NCBI GenBank assembly: GCA_903881665.1
Contig: CAIRUC010000082.1
Coordinates: 1-46,204 of the forward strand
Length of the DNA stretch: 46,204 nt
From: an uncultured Bacteroidota bacterium
GTDB lineage: Bacteria > Bacteroidota > Bacteroidia > AKYH767-A > OLB10
Direction of reading: 5' to 3'
Position 1 is the stretch's first letter. Each line of letters starts with the position of its first letter. The notes beneath the pieces are model-generated. The model saw nothing but the letters and a program-made list of their open reading frames with translations. It made no database searches and was not told the origin of the DNA. Made by a program: the position numbers and the translations under genes. Below, in pieces: positions 27,406 through 35,221 of the stretch.

Positions 27406-28389
27406 CTATGGTACTTCTACAATATTCAAAACCTCATTTATCACTTCATCGGTGGTGATGTTCTCTGCCTCCGCTTCGTACGTAAGTCCGATACGGTGAC
27501 GCATCACATCATGACAAATTGCTCTCACATCTTCAGGAATAACATATCCTCTTCTTTTAATAAAGGCATATGCTTTCGCTGCTAAAGCGAGATTGATACT
27601 AGCACGTGGAGATCCACCATAGCTTATTAAATTTTCAATCTTCTTTAAGTTTGAATCTTTCGGATAACGAGTAGCAAAAACAATATCAAGAATATATTTT
27701 TCAATTTTCTCGTCCATATATACTTCACGAACTGCATGACGCGCTTTCACAATTGTATCGGCACTAATCACAGGATTAATCTTAGGGAATTCTTGGGCTA
27801 AGTTTTGACGAATAATCAGTCGTTCATCTTCCTTAGTAGGGTAGCCAATCGTTACTTTCAACATAAAACGATCGAGCTGCGCTTCTGGCAGAGGATACGT
27901 CCCCTCCTGCTCTATCGGATTTTGAGTAGCCAATACCAAGAAAGGTTCAGGAAGCTTGAAGGTTTCATCTCCAATGGTTACCTGACGTTCTTGCATGGCT
28001 TCGAGCAAAGCACTTTGCACTTTCGCGGGAGCGCGATTAATCTCATCTGCCAATACAAAATTGGCGAACAATGGTCCGCGGCGAACCGTAAACTGTTCTT
28101 GCTTCTGACTATAAATCATAGTGCCCACTAAATCGGCTGGCAATAAGTCGGGAGTAAATTGCAATCGACTAAATTTTGCCTGAATGGCCGAGGATAGCGA
28201 CTTAATAGCCAAGGTTTTTGCCAAACCAGGTACACCTTCCAAAAGAAGATGACCGTTAGAAAGTAATCCGATTAATAAACGGTCGAGCATGTACTTTTGC
28301 CCAATAATTACCTTTCCTAATTCAAGATTCAACAGTTCAATGAATGCACTTTCCTGTTGTATTTTCTCGTTAATTTCACGAATATCCAT
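27406..28389 (-). CDS. MoxR-family AAA+ ATPase
   Basis: A 327-aa AAA+ ATPase of the MoxR type. Walker A is at 52-59 (GVPGLAKT), Walker B at about 111-116 (FVLADE, followed by INRAPAKVQSALLEAMQE), sensor 1 is ATQNPIEQEGTYPLPEAQLD, and sensor 2 lies around GSPRASINLA. The family acts as a chaperone-like ATPase for VWA-domain partners, here DUF58, BatA and BatB. First gene of the six-gene bat operon. The 111-nt gap to the upstream permease has no clear terminator and only a one-mismatch -7 candidate (TAATATTG), so read-through is possible. Confidence 0.94.
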   Translation of the reverse strand: MDIREINEKIQQESAFIELLNLELGKVIIGQKYMLDRLLIGLLSNGHLLLEGVPGLAKTLAIKSLSSAIQAKFSRLQFTPDLLPADLVGTMIYSQKQEQFTVRRGPLFANFVLADEINRAPAKVQSALLEAMQERQVTIGDETFKLPEPFLVLATQNPIEQEGTYPLPEAQLDRFMLKVTIGYPTKEDERLIIRQNLAQEFPKINPVISADTIVKARHAVREVYMDEKIEKYILDIVFATRYPKDSNLKKIENLISYGGSPRASINLALAAKAYAFIKRRGYVIPEDVRAICHDVMRHRIGLTYEAEAENITTDEVINEVLNIVEVP

Positions 28390-28500
28390 AGTTATTCTTC
28401 TAAAATACAGGTTGCAATATTAGCCGTTTTAAAGTGAATCCAATATGAAACTACACCTAGGTTTTCGTTAAAGTGTTGTTAAAAACTATTTATCGAAATT

Positions 28501-29577
28501 TTACTCCACCCTAACTCGGGGATCAAGACGAGCATATAGCAAGTCGACCACGATATTAATGAGCACAAAAAACACCGAAACCATTAAAACGGAACCCATC
28601 ACTACGGGGAAATCATAATGTTCGAGGGCATCTACAGTTACTTTGCCTACCCCCTTCCATCCGAAAATATATTCAATAAATACAGCCCCGGCAAGTAAGG
28701 ATCCAAACCAACCAGACAAAGCTGTTATAACAGGATTCAAGGCATTACGAAGAGCATGCTTAAAAATAACAGACCACATTGAAAGCCCTTTAGCGCGCGC
28801 TGTTCGGACATAATCCATCGACAAAACTTCAAGCATTGAACTACGCGTAAGTTGAACAATAACCGAAAGCGGACGAATTCCCAATGTAATGGCGGGAAGG
28901 ATGATATTTTTCCACTGAAGCACTTCACCATTAAAAGGATCGACTTCATACAAACTGCCGGTCATATTAAGACCTGTAACATCACTCCATACAAATCCAA
29001 ACAACCAAGCGATAACGATACCTGCAAAAAAAGAAGGCACCGACATCCCTAAAACACTAATAATCATATTTAATTTATCGGGCCATTTCTGATACTTTAA
29101 AGCAGACAAAACCCCTAATCCAATTCCGATAAAGGCAGCAAAAGCCAAAGCAACAACAGACAACAAAGCGGTACCTGGCAATGCATCCACCAGAATACCT
29201 ACCACTAGGTCCTGCGATTGATACGAACGACTCAGATAAGGAACTTTAAACATCAAAGCAAACTTGCCGAAATGAATTAACGGATACATTGCGCCGTACT
29301 TCTTTGCATCAACAAATGCATGCGACAACGAATCAACGGTATTATTTACAGATATTGGAGATAGATCATTTACATATAAAGCATAGCGCGTCGACATAGG
29401 CAAATCGCGACCCAACTCTTTATTAATCGCATCAATAGAAGCAACGTCAGCACGCTGACCAAGCATCATACGAGCAGGATCACCAGGAAGAATATTAAAA
29501 AGAAAAAAAACAACAGTCACCACACCGAAAATAATCAGTAGGCCATTACCGAACTTCTTTAAAAATATTGAAAACAC
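28501..29577 (-). CDS. ABC transporter permease, DppB/OppB type
   Basis: A 358-aa inner-membrane permease for oligopeptide- or nickel-type ABC importers. The N-terminal segment VTVVFFLFNILPGDPARMMLG is classic for the DppB subfamily, followed by a long periplasmic loop and five further membrane helices. The EAA loop that contacts the ATPase is present (MDYVRTARAKGLSMWSVIFK). The C-terminal part (FIEYIFGWKGVGKVTVDAL) is also typical. No DppC, binding protein or ATPase gene is adjacent, so partners must be elsewhere. It starts 1 nt after the DoxX-like gene and is the last gene of that operon. Confidence 0.93.
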   Translation of the reverse strand: MFSIFLKKFGNGLLIIFGVVTVVFFLFNILPGDPARMMLGQRADVASIDAINKELGRDLPMSTRYALYVNDLSPISVNNTVDSLSHAFVDAKKYGAMYPLIHFGKFALMFKVPYLSRSYQSQDLVVGILVDALPGTALLSVVALAFAAFIGIGLGVLSALKYQKWPDKLNMIISVLGMSVPSFFAGIVIAWLFGFVWSDVTGLNMTGSLYEVDPFNGEVLQWKNIILPAITLGIRPLSVIVQLTRSSMLEVLSMDYVRTARAKGLSMWSVIFKHALRNALNPVITALSGWFGSLLAGAVFIEYIFGWKGVGKVTVDALEHYDFPVVMGSVLMVSVFFVLINIVVDLLYARLDPRVRVE

Positions 29578-29578
29578 G

Positions 29579-30658
29579 CTATTTAAATTCTTTAATTACT
29601 TCCTTCTGAAGTTCGGTTTCACTGTATGCGTTATCTTCTATTCCCACCCATTTATGCATTACATTACCATTCCATAAATAAAAAACACCTGGCGTTAACC
29701 CTTCGGAAAGCATGCTCCAAAACAATGGAATATCTAAAACAGTATAAGGGAACTCCCCTTGTACAAATTGAAAAAACTCTGGAATTTTAAATGTTTCTTC
29801 ATCCATAAAATAAATATATACCTTAGGAAATCCCGACGTTTTCGACAATTTCATTAATGATTTCGCTGTATTTTGGCAATGATCACAACCGGCAGCAAAG
29901 AAGCAAACGATCTTTTTACCTTTATCCAAATTGACTTTTTTCCCACTAAAAATATTATGTGCGCCATACTTCGATATTACGGGATCTGGTTCTTTTGGCT
30001 TGGCCACTACAGAATCTTTAGTAACAGCAAGTGCAGCCGTATCTACGGTAACATCCCCGTTAATTGTATCGACCGAATTATTCATCAACGTAGAATCCAC
30101 ATCCTCCGATTCTAACGTATAAACTGATTGTATAGGAGTTGGAGTTTTACTACACGGACAAAACGGGAATGCCACGTATAAAAGCAAAGTACTCATTAAC
30201 CATGCAATTAATAATACGCTAAAACGATCCTTCGACCGCGGTTGTGTTTCCACTTTTCGATAAATAACAATCAATAATATTATCGTAATAATATTCTTAA
30301 TAAACGCCTCTAAGGGAGTCATTGGAATTAATTGGCCGAAGCAACCGCAATTGCCATTCATAGCACCATGCTTCACCATTTCGAAGGTAAGATGAGTGCT
30401 AAAAACAAGAAGCAATCCGATAGTCATTGGAATCACAATCTTTTTAAGAAAGTGAGGTTGAATAATTAAAATACCGATGGCCAACTCTAATGCGATAAGC
30501 GCGCGCGAAAAATAAGGAGCGAGGCACCACGACATTAAACCTAAATCAACTAATTGCTTTTCAAAAGTCCAAATCGGGAACATTTTTGCTATAGCAGAAA
30601 AAACAAAAAGAGCGAAGACTAAGAATCGCAGTAACCAAACTAATGTTTTCTTATTCAT
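29579..30658 (-). CDS. DoxX/MauE-like membrane protein fused to a thioredoxin-like domain
   Basis: A 359-aa protein. The N-terminal half has about five membrane helices in the DoxX/MauE pattern, including a cytoplasm- or periplasm-facing C104-G-C106-FG motif (NGNCGCFG) like that of MauE. A second pair, C167-P-C169, lies at the end of the last helix. After a Thr/Asp/Val-rich linker comes a thioredoxin-like domain with C258-D-H-C261 (FFAAGCDHCQNTAKSL). Three cysteine pairs in series suggest electron transfer across the inner membrane to a periplasmic redox domain. It belongs to a Bacteroidota family usually annotated as BT_3928. In an operon after DUF1599 (10-nt gap). Confidence 0.85.
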   Translation of the reverse strand: MNKKTLVWLLRFLVFALFVFSAIAKMFPIWTFEKQLVDLGLMSWCLAPYFSRALIALELAIGILIIQPHFLKKIVIPMTIGLLLVFSTHLTFEMVKHGAMNGNCGCFGQLIPMTPLEAFIKNIITIILLIVIYRKVETQPRSKDRFSVLLIAWLMSTLLLYVAFPFCPCSKTPTPIQSVYTLESEDVDSTLMNNSVDTINGDVTVDTAALAVTKDSVVAKPKEPDPVISKYGAHNIFSGKKVNLDKGKKIVCFFAAGCDHCQNTAKSLMKLSKTSGFPKVYIYFMDEETFKIPEFFQFVQGEFPYTVLDIPLFWSMLSEGLTPGVFYLWNGNVMHKWVGIEDNAYSETELQKEVIKEFK

Positions 30659-30668
30659 ATTGAAAATT

Positions 30669-31220
30669 TTATTTAATAATTAATTCATCAATCTTGATTA
30701 ACGCAAATATGGCATAATTAATCATATCATAATAATTAGCATCTACCCCTTCACTAATAAGCGTTTTTCCTTCGTTATCTTCAATTTGTTTGATGCGAAG
30801 AATCTTCATTAAAATCAAATCAGTCATTGAGCTCACTCGCATATCACGCCAAGCTTCGCCATAATCATGGTTTTTATCGAGCATCAACGATTTAGCAGTA
30901 GCTGCATAAAACTCATACTTTTCCCTAGCAAAATCCTTGTTGAGTTCCATCGGATCGGCATCAGAAAGCTCCAATTGAAGCAAAGCAATGATCGAATAAT
31001 TGATAATTCCGATGAATTCCGACTCAACACCCTCATCAATTTTACTTTCGTTTTTTTCTTCTATACTTCTGATACGCTGAGCTTTAATGAAAATTTGATC
31101 AGTAATTGAAGAAGGGCGAAGTATTCTCCAAGCTGTACCATAGTCCTTCATCTTTTTAATGAATATATCTTTGCAGCGCTCAACCGCTCGATTATATTGT
31201 TGGGAAGTTAGTTCCGACAT
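30669..31220 (-). CDS. DUF1599 protein with duplicated domain
   Basis: A 183-aa cytoplasmic protein made of two copies of one helical unit. The first has K-x-x-DYGTAWRILRPSSITDQIF and FIGIINYSIIALLQLE; the second has HDYGEAWRDMRVSSMTDLIL and YDMINYAIFALIKIDE. The conserved DYG-x-AWR, S-S-[IM]-TD and INY-[SA]-I-[IF]-AL blocks define DUF1599. Biochemical function unknown. First gene of the minus-strand operon with the DoxX-thioredoxin protein and permease; divergent from folP over 45 bp, an arrangement common in Bacteroidota. The nearest -7 candidate is GATATTTG, one mismatch. Confidence 0.9.
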   Translation of the reverse strand: MSELTSQQYNRAVERCKDIFIKKMKDYGTAWRILRPSSITDQIFIKAQRIRSIEEKNESKIDEGVESEFIGIINYSIIALLQLELSDADPMELNKDFAREKYEFYAATAKSLMLDKNHDYGEAWRDMRVSSMTDLILMKILRIKQIEDNEGKTLISEGVDANYYDMINYAIFALIKIDELIIK

Positions 31221-31265
31221 AAGTATCTTTAGTAGTTTGCAAATATCTCGAATCTCTCAATAGGT

Positions 31266-32120
31266 ATGCTTCAATCCGCTCAATCAATTCCTTTTAGCCT
31301 CAACTGCAAAGGGAAAATTTTACACCTTACACAACCTATTGTGATGGGAATTTTAAATGTAACCCCCGATTCATTTTTCGATGGAGGCAAATTTATTGAA
31401 GAATCGGTCATCCTGCGACGAGTAGAAGAAATGATTCAACAAGGTACTACAATTGTGGACATTGGAGGTGCATCATCGCGTCCGAATAGCGTAATTATAA
31501 ATGAAGAGGATGAACTAAATCGCACAATAAAACATATTGAACTGATAATCAAAAGATTTCCCAATGTTATTTTATCAATCGACACTTGGCGATCGAGAGT
31601 AGCTAAAGAAGCAATTGAGGCTGGTGCCGCAATAATAAACGATATATCGGGAGGTGATATGGATGACAAAATGTTTAAAACCGTGGCTTCGCTGCAAGCG
31701 CCCTATATTTTAATGCATATGCAAGGTACGCCTCAAACAATGCAAATTGAACCCACTTATACAAACGTAGTAATGGAAGTTATCGGTTCTATAAAGGTGA
31801 AAATGGAAAAGTTGAAGGCATTAGGGGTACATGATATTATTGTTGATCCAGGTTTCGGATTTGGAAAAACAAATGCACACAACTTTAAATTACTAAAAAA
31901 CCTGAATCTCTTTAAAATACTACATGCGCCAGTTGTTGCAGGAATTTCAAGAAAATCAATGATTACGAAAACCCTTCACATAACGACCAAAGAAGCCCTA
32001 AACGGAACCACCGCAATGAACATGGCTGCACTAATGAACGGAGCCAATATTTTGCGAGTGCACGACGTAAAAGAAGCAATTGAAACCATACATCTTTTTA
32101 ATAATTTACAATCATCGTAA
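31266..32120 (+). CDS. folP: Dihydropteroate synthase
   Basis: A 284-aa enzyme of folate synthesis that condenses 6-hydroxymethyl-7,8-dihydropterin pyrophosphate with p-aminobenzoate. The pterin-site motif is at 27-41 (MGILNVTPDSFFDGG). DIGGASSRPNS, SIDTWRSRVAKEAIEAG, INDISGGD and LMHMQGTPQ follow in order, then DPGFGFGKT and GISRKSMI near the C-terminus, covering the TIM-barrel loops. Note DIGGASSRP where most DHPS have DIGGESTRP. First gene of a long, tightly spaced plus-strand run; the next gene starts 1 nt after its stop. Confidence 0.96.
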   Translation: MLQSAQSIPFSLNCKGKILHLTQPIVMGILNVTPDSFFDGGKFIEESVILRRVEEMIQQGTTIVDIGGASSRPNSVIINEEDELNRTIKHIELIIKRFPNVILSIDTWRSRVAKEAIEAGAAIINDISGGDMDDKMFKTVASLQAPYILMHMQGTPQTMQIEPTYTNVVMEVIGSIKVKMEKLKALGVHDIIVDPGFGFGKTNAHNFKLLKNLNLFKILHAPVVAGISRKSMITKTLHITTKEALNGTTAMNMAALMNGANILRVHDVKEAIETIHLFNNLQSS

Positions 32121-32121
32121 T

Positions 32122-32838
32122 ATGGCAAAGCATTTAATATCAAAAACAAGTTACATAAAAGCCCTTCAATGCAAGAAAGCTATATACCTCTACAAATTTT
32201 ATCCGAAACATAAAGATGCGTTATCATCAGATAGGCTGAAACGATTTAGTGCGGGTCATGAAATAGGATTCATAGCACGACAGTTATACCCTGGAGGCAT
32301 CGACATTAGCGCTCAAATTCCTGCTTCCTATGAAGAATATTTAAAATCGACTCAAGAACAGATTGAAATAGGGAAAAAGGTTATTTACGAAGCCACCTTT
32401 AAATACAATGAAGTATTAGTAATGCTCGATCTATTAATAAAGACCGATACAGGTTGGAAAGCTATAGAAGTAAAAAGCAGTATTGCCATCAGTGAAACCT
32501 ACAAACAAGATGCATCATTGCAATATTATGTAATTACAGGAAGTGGATTAACTTTAGAAGACTTCAGTTTATTATATTTAAACAAACCTTGGAATGAAAT
32601 CGAAAAAGATGAAGATCCAAAAACTATTTTTATTTCCGAATCACAATTAGAAAGATGTACATCAGATTTAACTAAAGTGCATACCCAAATTGAAGATATT
32701 CGCAGAATATTAGCAGGACCTGCTATTCCTTCAATAAAAAAAGGAGCACAATGCAATACCCCATACCCTTGCGACTTCATCGGATTTTGCACACGTCAAG
32801 AATCAGAAATAGCGGAGGGATTATTCAATAATTTATGA
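32122..32838 (+). CDS. Stand-alone Cas4-like (PD-(D/E)XK) Fe-S nuclease, N-terminal part of DUF2779-type proteins
   Basis: A 238-aa protein. The frame is open back to 32080, inside folP, but the ATG at 32122, 1 nt after the folP stop, is preferred. Nuclease residues are all visible: H46 (AGHEIGFIARQLYPGG), E90, D103 (LVMLDLLI), E116-V-K118 (AIEVKSS) and Q134 (LQYYV). Four cysteines in the Cas4/AddB pattern could hold a 4Fe-4S cluster: C17, and C211-x5-C217-x5-C223. The GPGG-like motif and the PCDFIGFC ending match the N-terminal half of DUF2779 proteins, but the C-terminal DUF2779 domain is absent. No cas genes or CRISPR array are nearby. DNA end processing is plausible, unproven. Overlaps the next gene by 4 nt. 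Confidence 0.8.
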   Translation: MAKHLISKTSYIKALQCKKAIYLYKFYPKHKDALSSDRLKRFSAGHEIGFIARQLYPGGIDISAQIPASYEEYLKSTQEQIEIGKKVIYEATFKYNEVLVMLDLLIKTDTGWKAIEVKSSIAISETYKQDASLQYYVITGSGLTLEDFSLLYLNKPWNEIEKDEDPKTIFISESQLERCTSDLTKVHTQIEDIRRILAGPAIPSIKKGAQCNTPYPCDFIGFCTRQESEIAEGLFNNL

Positions 32839-34691
32839 AAAAAATCTATCAACATCACCTAAGGACACCCTTACGCATGATTGCGTACACGATGTTGATG
32901 TTTACTTTTTTCAGAGGTGTATTTTTATTAGAAACACTATTTATTCATCCCGAACAATCATTTAAAGGATGGGCGTTAAGTTTTTTTTACGGCTTACGAC
33001 TTGATTTATCGGCAACATCTTACTTGGTGGCCTTACCATTTTTAATATGGCTACTAAACGGATTTCTATATAGATCGTACCTTAATCGCATATTTCATTA
33101 TTTGTTTTATGCATGCACTACAATCGCTGTACTTACAGTATTTATCAATTTAATTGTTTATCATGTTTGGGGCTCGCTCTTTAATGCCCGCGCATTAGCA
33201 TTTGCAACACAACCCAAAGAAATGCTTGCATCGCTAACAAGTATTCAATTACTAATGGCCCCTATTATCATACTAACGCTAATTATTGCAAATTATAAAT
33301 TATGTCGTGCGTATTGCTTTCCAGAGAACTACGAACACCACCCAAAGCATAGTATTTTGCGTCTCTTAATTATTGCAAGTATTCCGATTGGCCTTAGAGG
33401 AGGCGTTCAACAAATTCCGATAAACGAAAGCACAAGCTTTTATAGTGAAATGGCGCATTTAAATTTGGTAGCAACCAACCCTTTTTGGTATTTATTAAAC
33501 AGCGTTTACAAATCGGGTGACATCAAAAGAAACGAATATCAATTTAGAGATAATAGTATTGCAAAAAAAATCTGCAAAGAATTAAAGAGCACAGGAATTG
33601 ATAGCGTAACGCTTTTCAAATCGACACGACCTAATATAGTAATGATCGTTCTTGAAAGCTGGACAGCAGATATTATAGAACCTTTAGGAGGCGACAAAAA
33701 CATTACACCCTACTTCACTTCATTATGTAATAAAGGGATTTTATTTAAGAATATTTATGCATCGGGTCGACGAACCGACCAAATGTTCCCTTCGATACTT
33801 TCGGGGTTTCCTGCACAACCGAATCATAGTGTCATCCGCTATTCCGACAAAACAGCGAAGCTTCCATTCTTAAGTAAAGACCTTATAAAGATTGGATATG
33901 AAATGGCCTTTTTATACGGAGGGGAAATAGAGTTTGCGAACATGAAAAGCTACCTATTGGAAGGTGGCTTTAAAACCATTATCGGGAAAGAATCCTTTGC
34001 GTTCGGCGATATGAATAGCAAATGGGGTGCGCACGATGGAGTGGTTTTGAAGAAAGAAATTGAAGTAATTAAAAACTTGAAAGCGCCTTTCTTCTCGATG
34101 GTGCTAACCCTTAGTACACACGAGCCATTTGAGGTGCCCACAAAATCCAAAATAACAGGAAATGCTGAAAGCGATAAATTTAGAAATGCGGCGGCCTACA
34201 CCGATGAAAGTTTAAAGTTCTTTTTTAAAATAGCAGCAAAACAGCCTTGGTATTCGAATACCGTATTTATATTAGTTGCCGATCATGGCCATTTGCTTCC
34301 CCGTAATCACGAATATGCGGATCCTGCATGTTATAGAATCCCTTTATTAATTACAGGTCCCGGATTAAAAGATGAATTCAGCAGAAAAACTTTCGACGCT
34401 ATTGGCTCACAAAGCGACATACCAGCAACTCTATTAAAACAACTTGGATTAAGTGACAGCGCCTATTTATACAGCAACAATTTACTTAGTAAAAACAGAT
34501 CAAATCAAGCCTACTTAAACTACGACGACGGATTTGGGTTTATTGACAAAAATGGGCAATGGATGTATAATTTCATTAATAAAAAATTCATTCCTGCGTT
34601 TAGTAAAAAAGGAATCAATACCACTGATAGCAGTTTCATCAAAGGATCATCATACTTACAAAGCCTTCATGGGAAATTTATTGACCTTTAA
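32835..34691 (+). CDS. LtaS-like membrane phosphotransferase (sulfatase-fold, alkaline phosphatase superfamily)
   Basis: A 618-aa inner-membrane protein with five predicted N-terminal helices (about residues 15-35, 46-75, 84-112, 137-155 and 174-188) and a large periplasmic catalytic domain. Catalytic features: E274 (IVLESW), nucleophile T314 (SGRRTDQMF) and VADHGH near 481-486, as in LTA synthase and phosphoglycerol or phosphoethanolamine transferases. Gram-negative relatives modify LPS, periplasmic glucans or surface glycans; teichoic acid synthesis is not expected. It overlaps the Cas4-like gene by 4 nt and precedes a KdsC-type phosphatase, which fits an LPS-related job. Confidence 0.88.
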   Translation: MKKIYQHHLRTPLRMIAYTMLMFTFFRGVFLLETLFIHPEQSFKGWALSFFYGLRLDLSATSYLVALPFLIWLLNGFLYRSYLNRIFHYLFYACTTIAVLTVFINLIVYHVWGSLFNARALAFATQPKEMLASLTSIQLLMAPIIILTLIIANYKLCRAYCFPENYEHHPKHSILRLLIIASIPIGLRGGVQQIPINESTSFYSEMAHLNLVATNPFWYLLNSVYKSGDIKRNEYQFRDNSIAKKICKELKSTGIDSVTLFKSTRPNIVMIVLESWTADIIEPLGGDKNITPYFTSLCNKGILFKNIYASGRRTDQMFPSILSGFPAQPNHSVIRYSDKTAKLPFLSKDLIKIGYEMAFLYGGEIEFANMKSYLLEGGFKTIIGKESFAFGDMNSKWGAHDGVVLKKEIEVIKNLKAPFFSMVLTLSTHEPFEVPTKSKITGNAESDKFRNAAAYTDESLKFFFKIAAKQPWYSNTVFILVADHGHLLPRNHEYADPACYRIPLLITGPGLKDEFSRKTFDAIGSQSDIPATLLKQLGLSDSAYLYSNNLLSKNRSNQAYLNYDDGFGFIDKNGQWMYNFINKKFIPAFSKKGINTTDSSFIKGSSYLQSLHGKFIDL

Positions 34692-34705
34692 TAACAATAA
34701 CACAT

Positions 34706-34713
34706 TATATTTG
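34706..34713 (+). promoter_or_regulatory. Internal -7 element directly at the kdsC-like start (predicted leaderless)
   Basis: TATATTTG matches TAnnTTTG exactly and is 4 nt from the ATG at 34718. TTG at 34681-34683 lies 22 nt upstream as a possible -33 element. It would let kdsC, ubiA-like, maf and the exporter be transcribed separately from folP. Confidence 0.6.
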
Positions 34714-34717
34714 CGCT

Positions 34718-35215
34718 ATGAATCTGAAAGAAAGGCTAAACCATATTCGTTGTTTCGTATTTGATATTGATGGAGTATTAACCGACGGAAGTTTACATGT
34801 ACTTCAAGACGGAGTGATGCTGCGCAAAATGAATATTAAAGATGGATATGCACTACAGTTAGCGGTAAAAAAAGGATATTTTATTTTTGTGATAAGTGGA
34901 AGCAATGCAGAAGGAGTAAAAAAGCGACTAGAAAATTTAGGCATTACGGAAGTATACCTCAACTGTAAAAACAAGTTAGCACAATTAGAGAACTTGATGA
35001 TCCATTACAAAATCAGCTTCAACGAAATACTTTATATGGGCGACGACATGCCCGATTTAGAAGTGATGCAGAAATGTGCAGTTCCAACCTGTCCTTCAGA
35101 TGCCGTACATCAAATAAAACTAGGCAGCATTTATATTTCAGAGAAAAAAGGGGGAGAAGGCGCAGTGCGCGACGTAATAGAACAAGTAATGACATTGCAT
35201 AAAAAATTTGATTAG
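34718..35215 (+). CDS. KdsC-type HAD phosphatase (3-deoxy-D-manno-octulosonate 8-phosphate phosphatase family)
   Basis: A 165-aa capless HAD phosphatase. Nucleophile D16 and acid D18 lie in FVFDIDGVLTDG; FVISGSNAEGVKKR gives the motif II serine, and YMGDDMPDLEVM the motif III-IV acids. Length and the GVLTDG-x-L motif match KdsC, which makes Kdo for the LPS inner core. Substrate assignment by family only. First gene after an internal promoter; the UbiA-type gene follows at 6 nt. Confidence 0.88.
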   Translation: MNLKERLNHIRCFVFDIDGVLTDGSLHVLQDGVMLRKMNIKDGYALQLAVKKGYFIFVISGSNAEGVKKRLENLGITEVYLNCKNKLAQLENLMIHYKISFNEILYMGDDMPDLEVMQKCAVPTCPSDAVHQIKLGSIYISEKKGGEGAVRDVIEQVMTLHKKFD

Positions 35216-35221
35216 CACTTA

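Noticed and set aside
29579..30658. Possible assignment as a simple DoxX protein
   Set aside because: The C-terminal CDHC thioredoxin-like domain and length of 359 aa do not fit a DoxX-only protein.
32122..32838. Cas4 of a CRISPR-Cas system
   Set aside because: No repeats, cas1, cas2 or effector genes are in the window, and the N- and C-terminal landmarks fit DUF2779-type proteins better.
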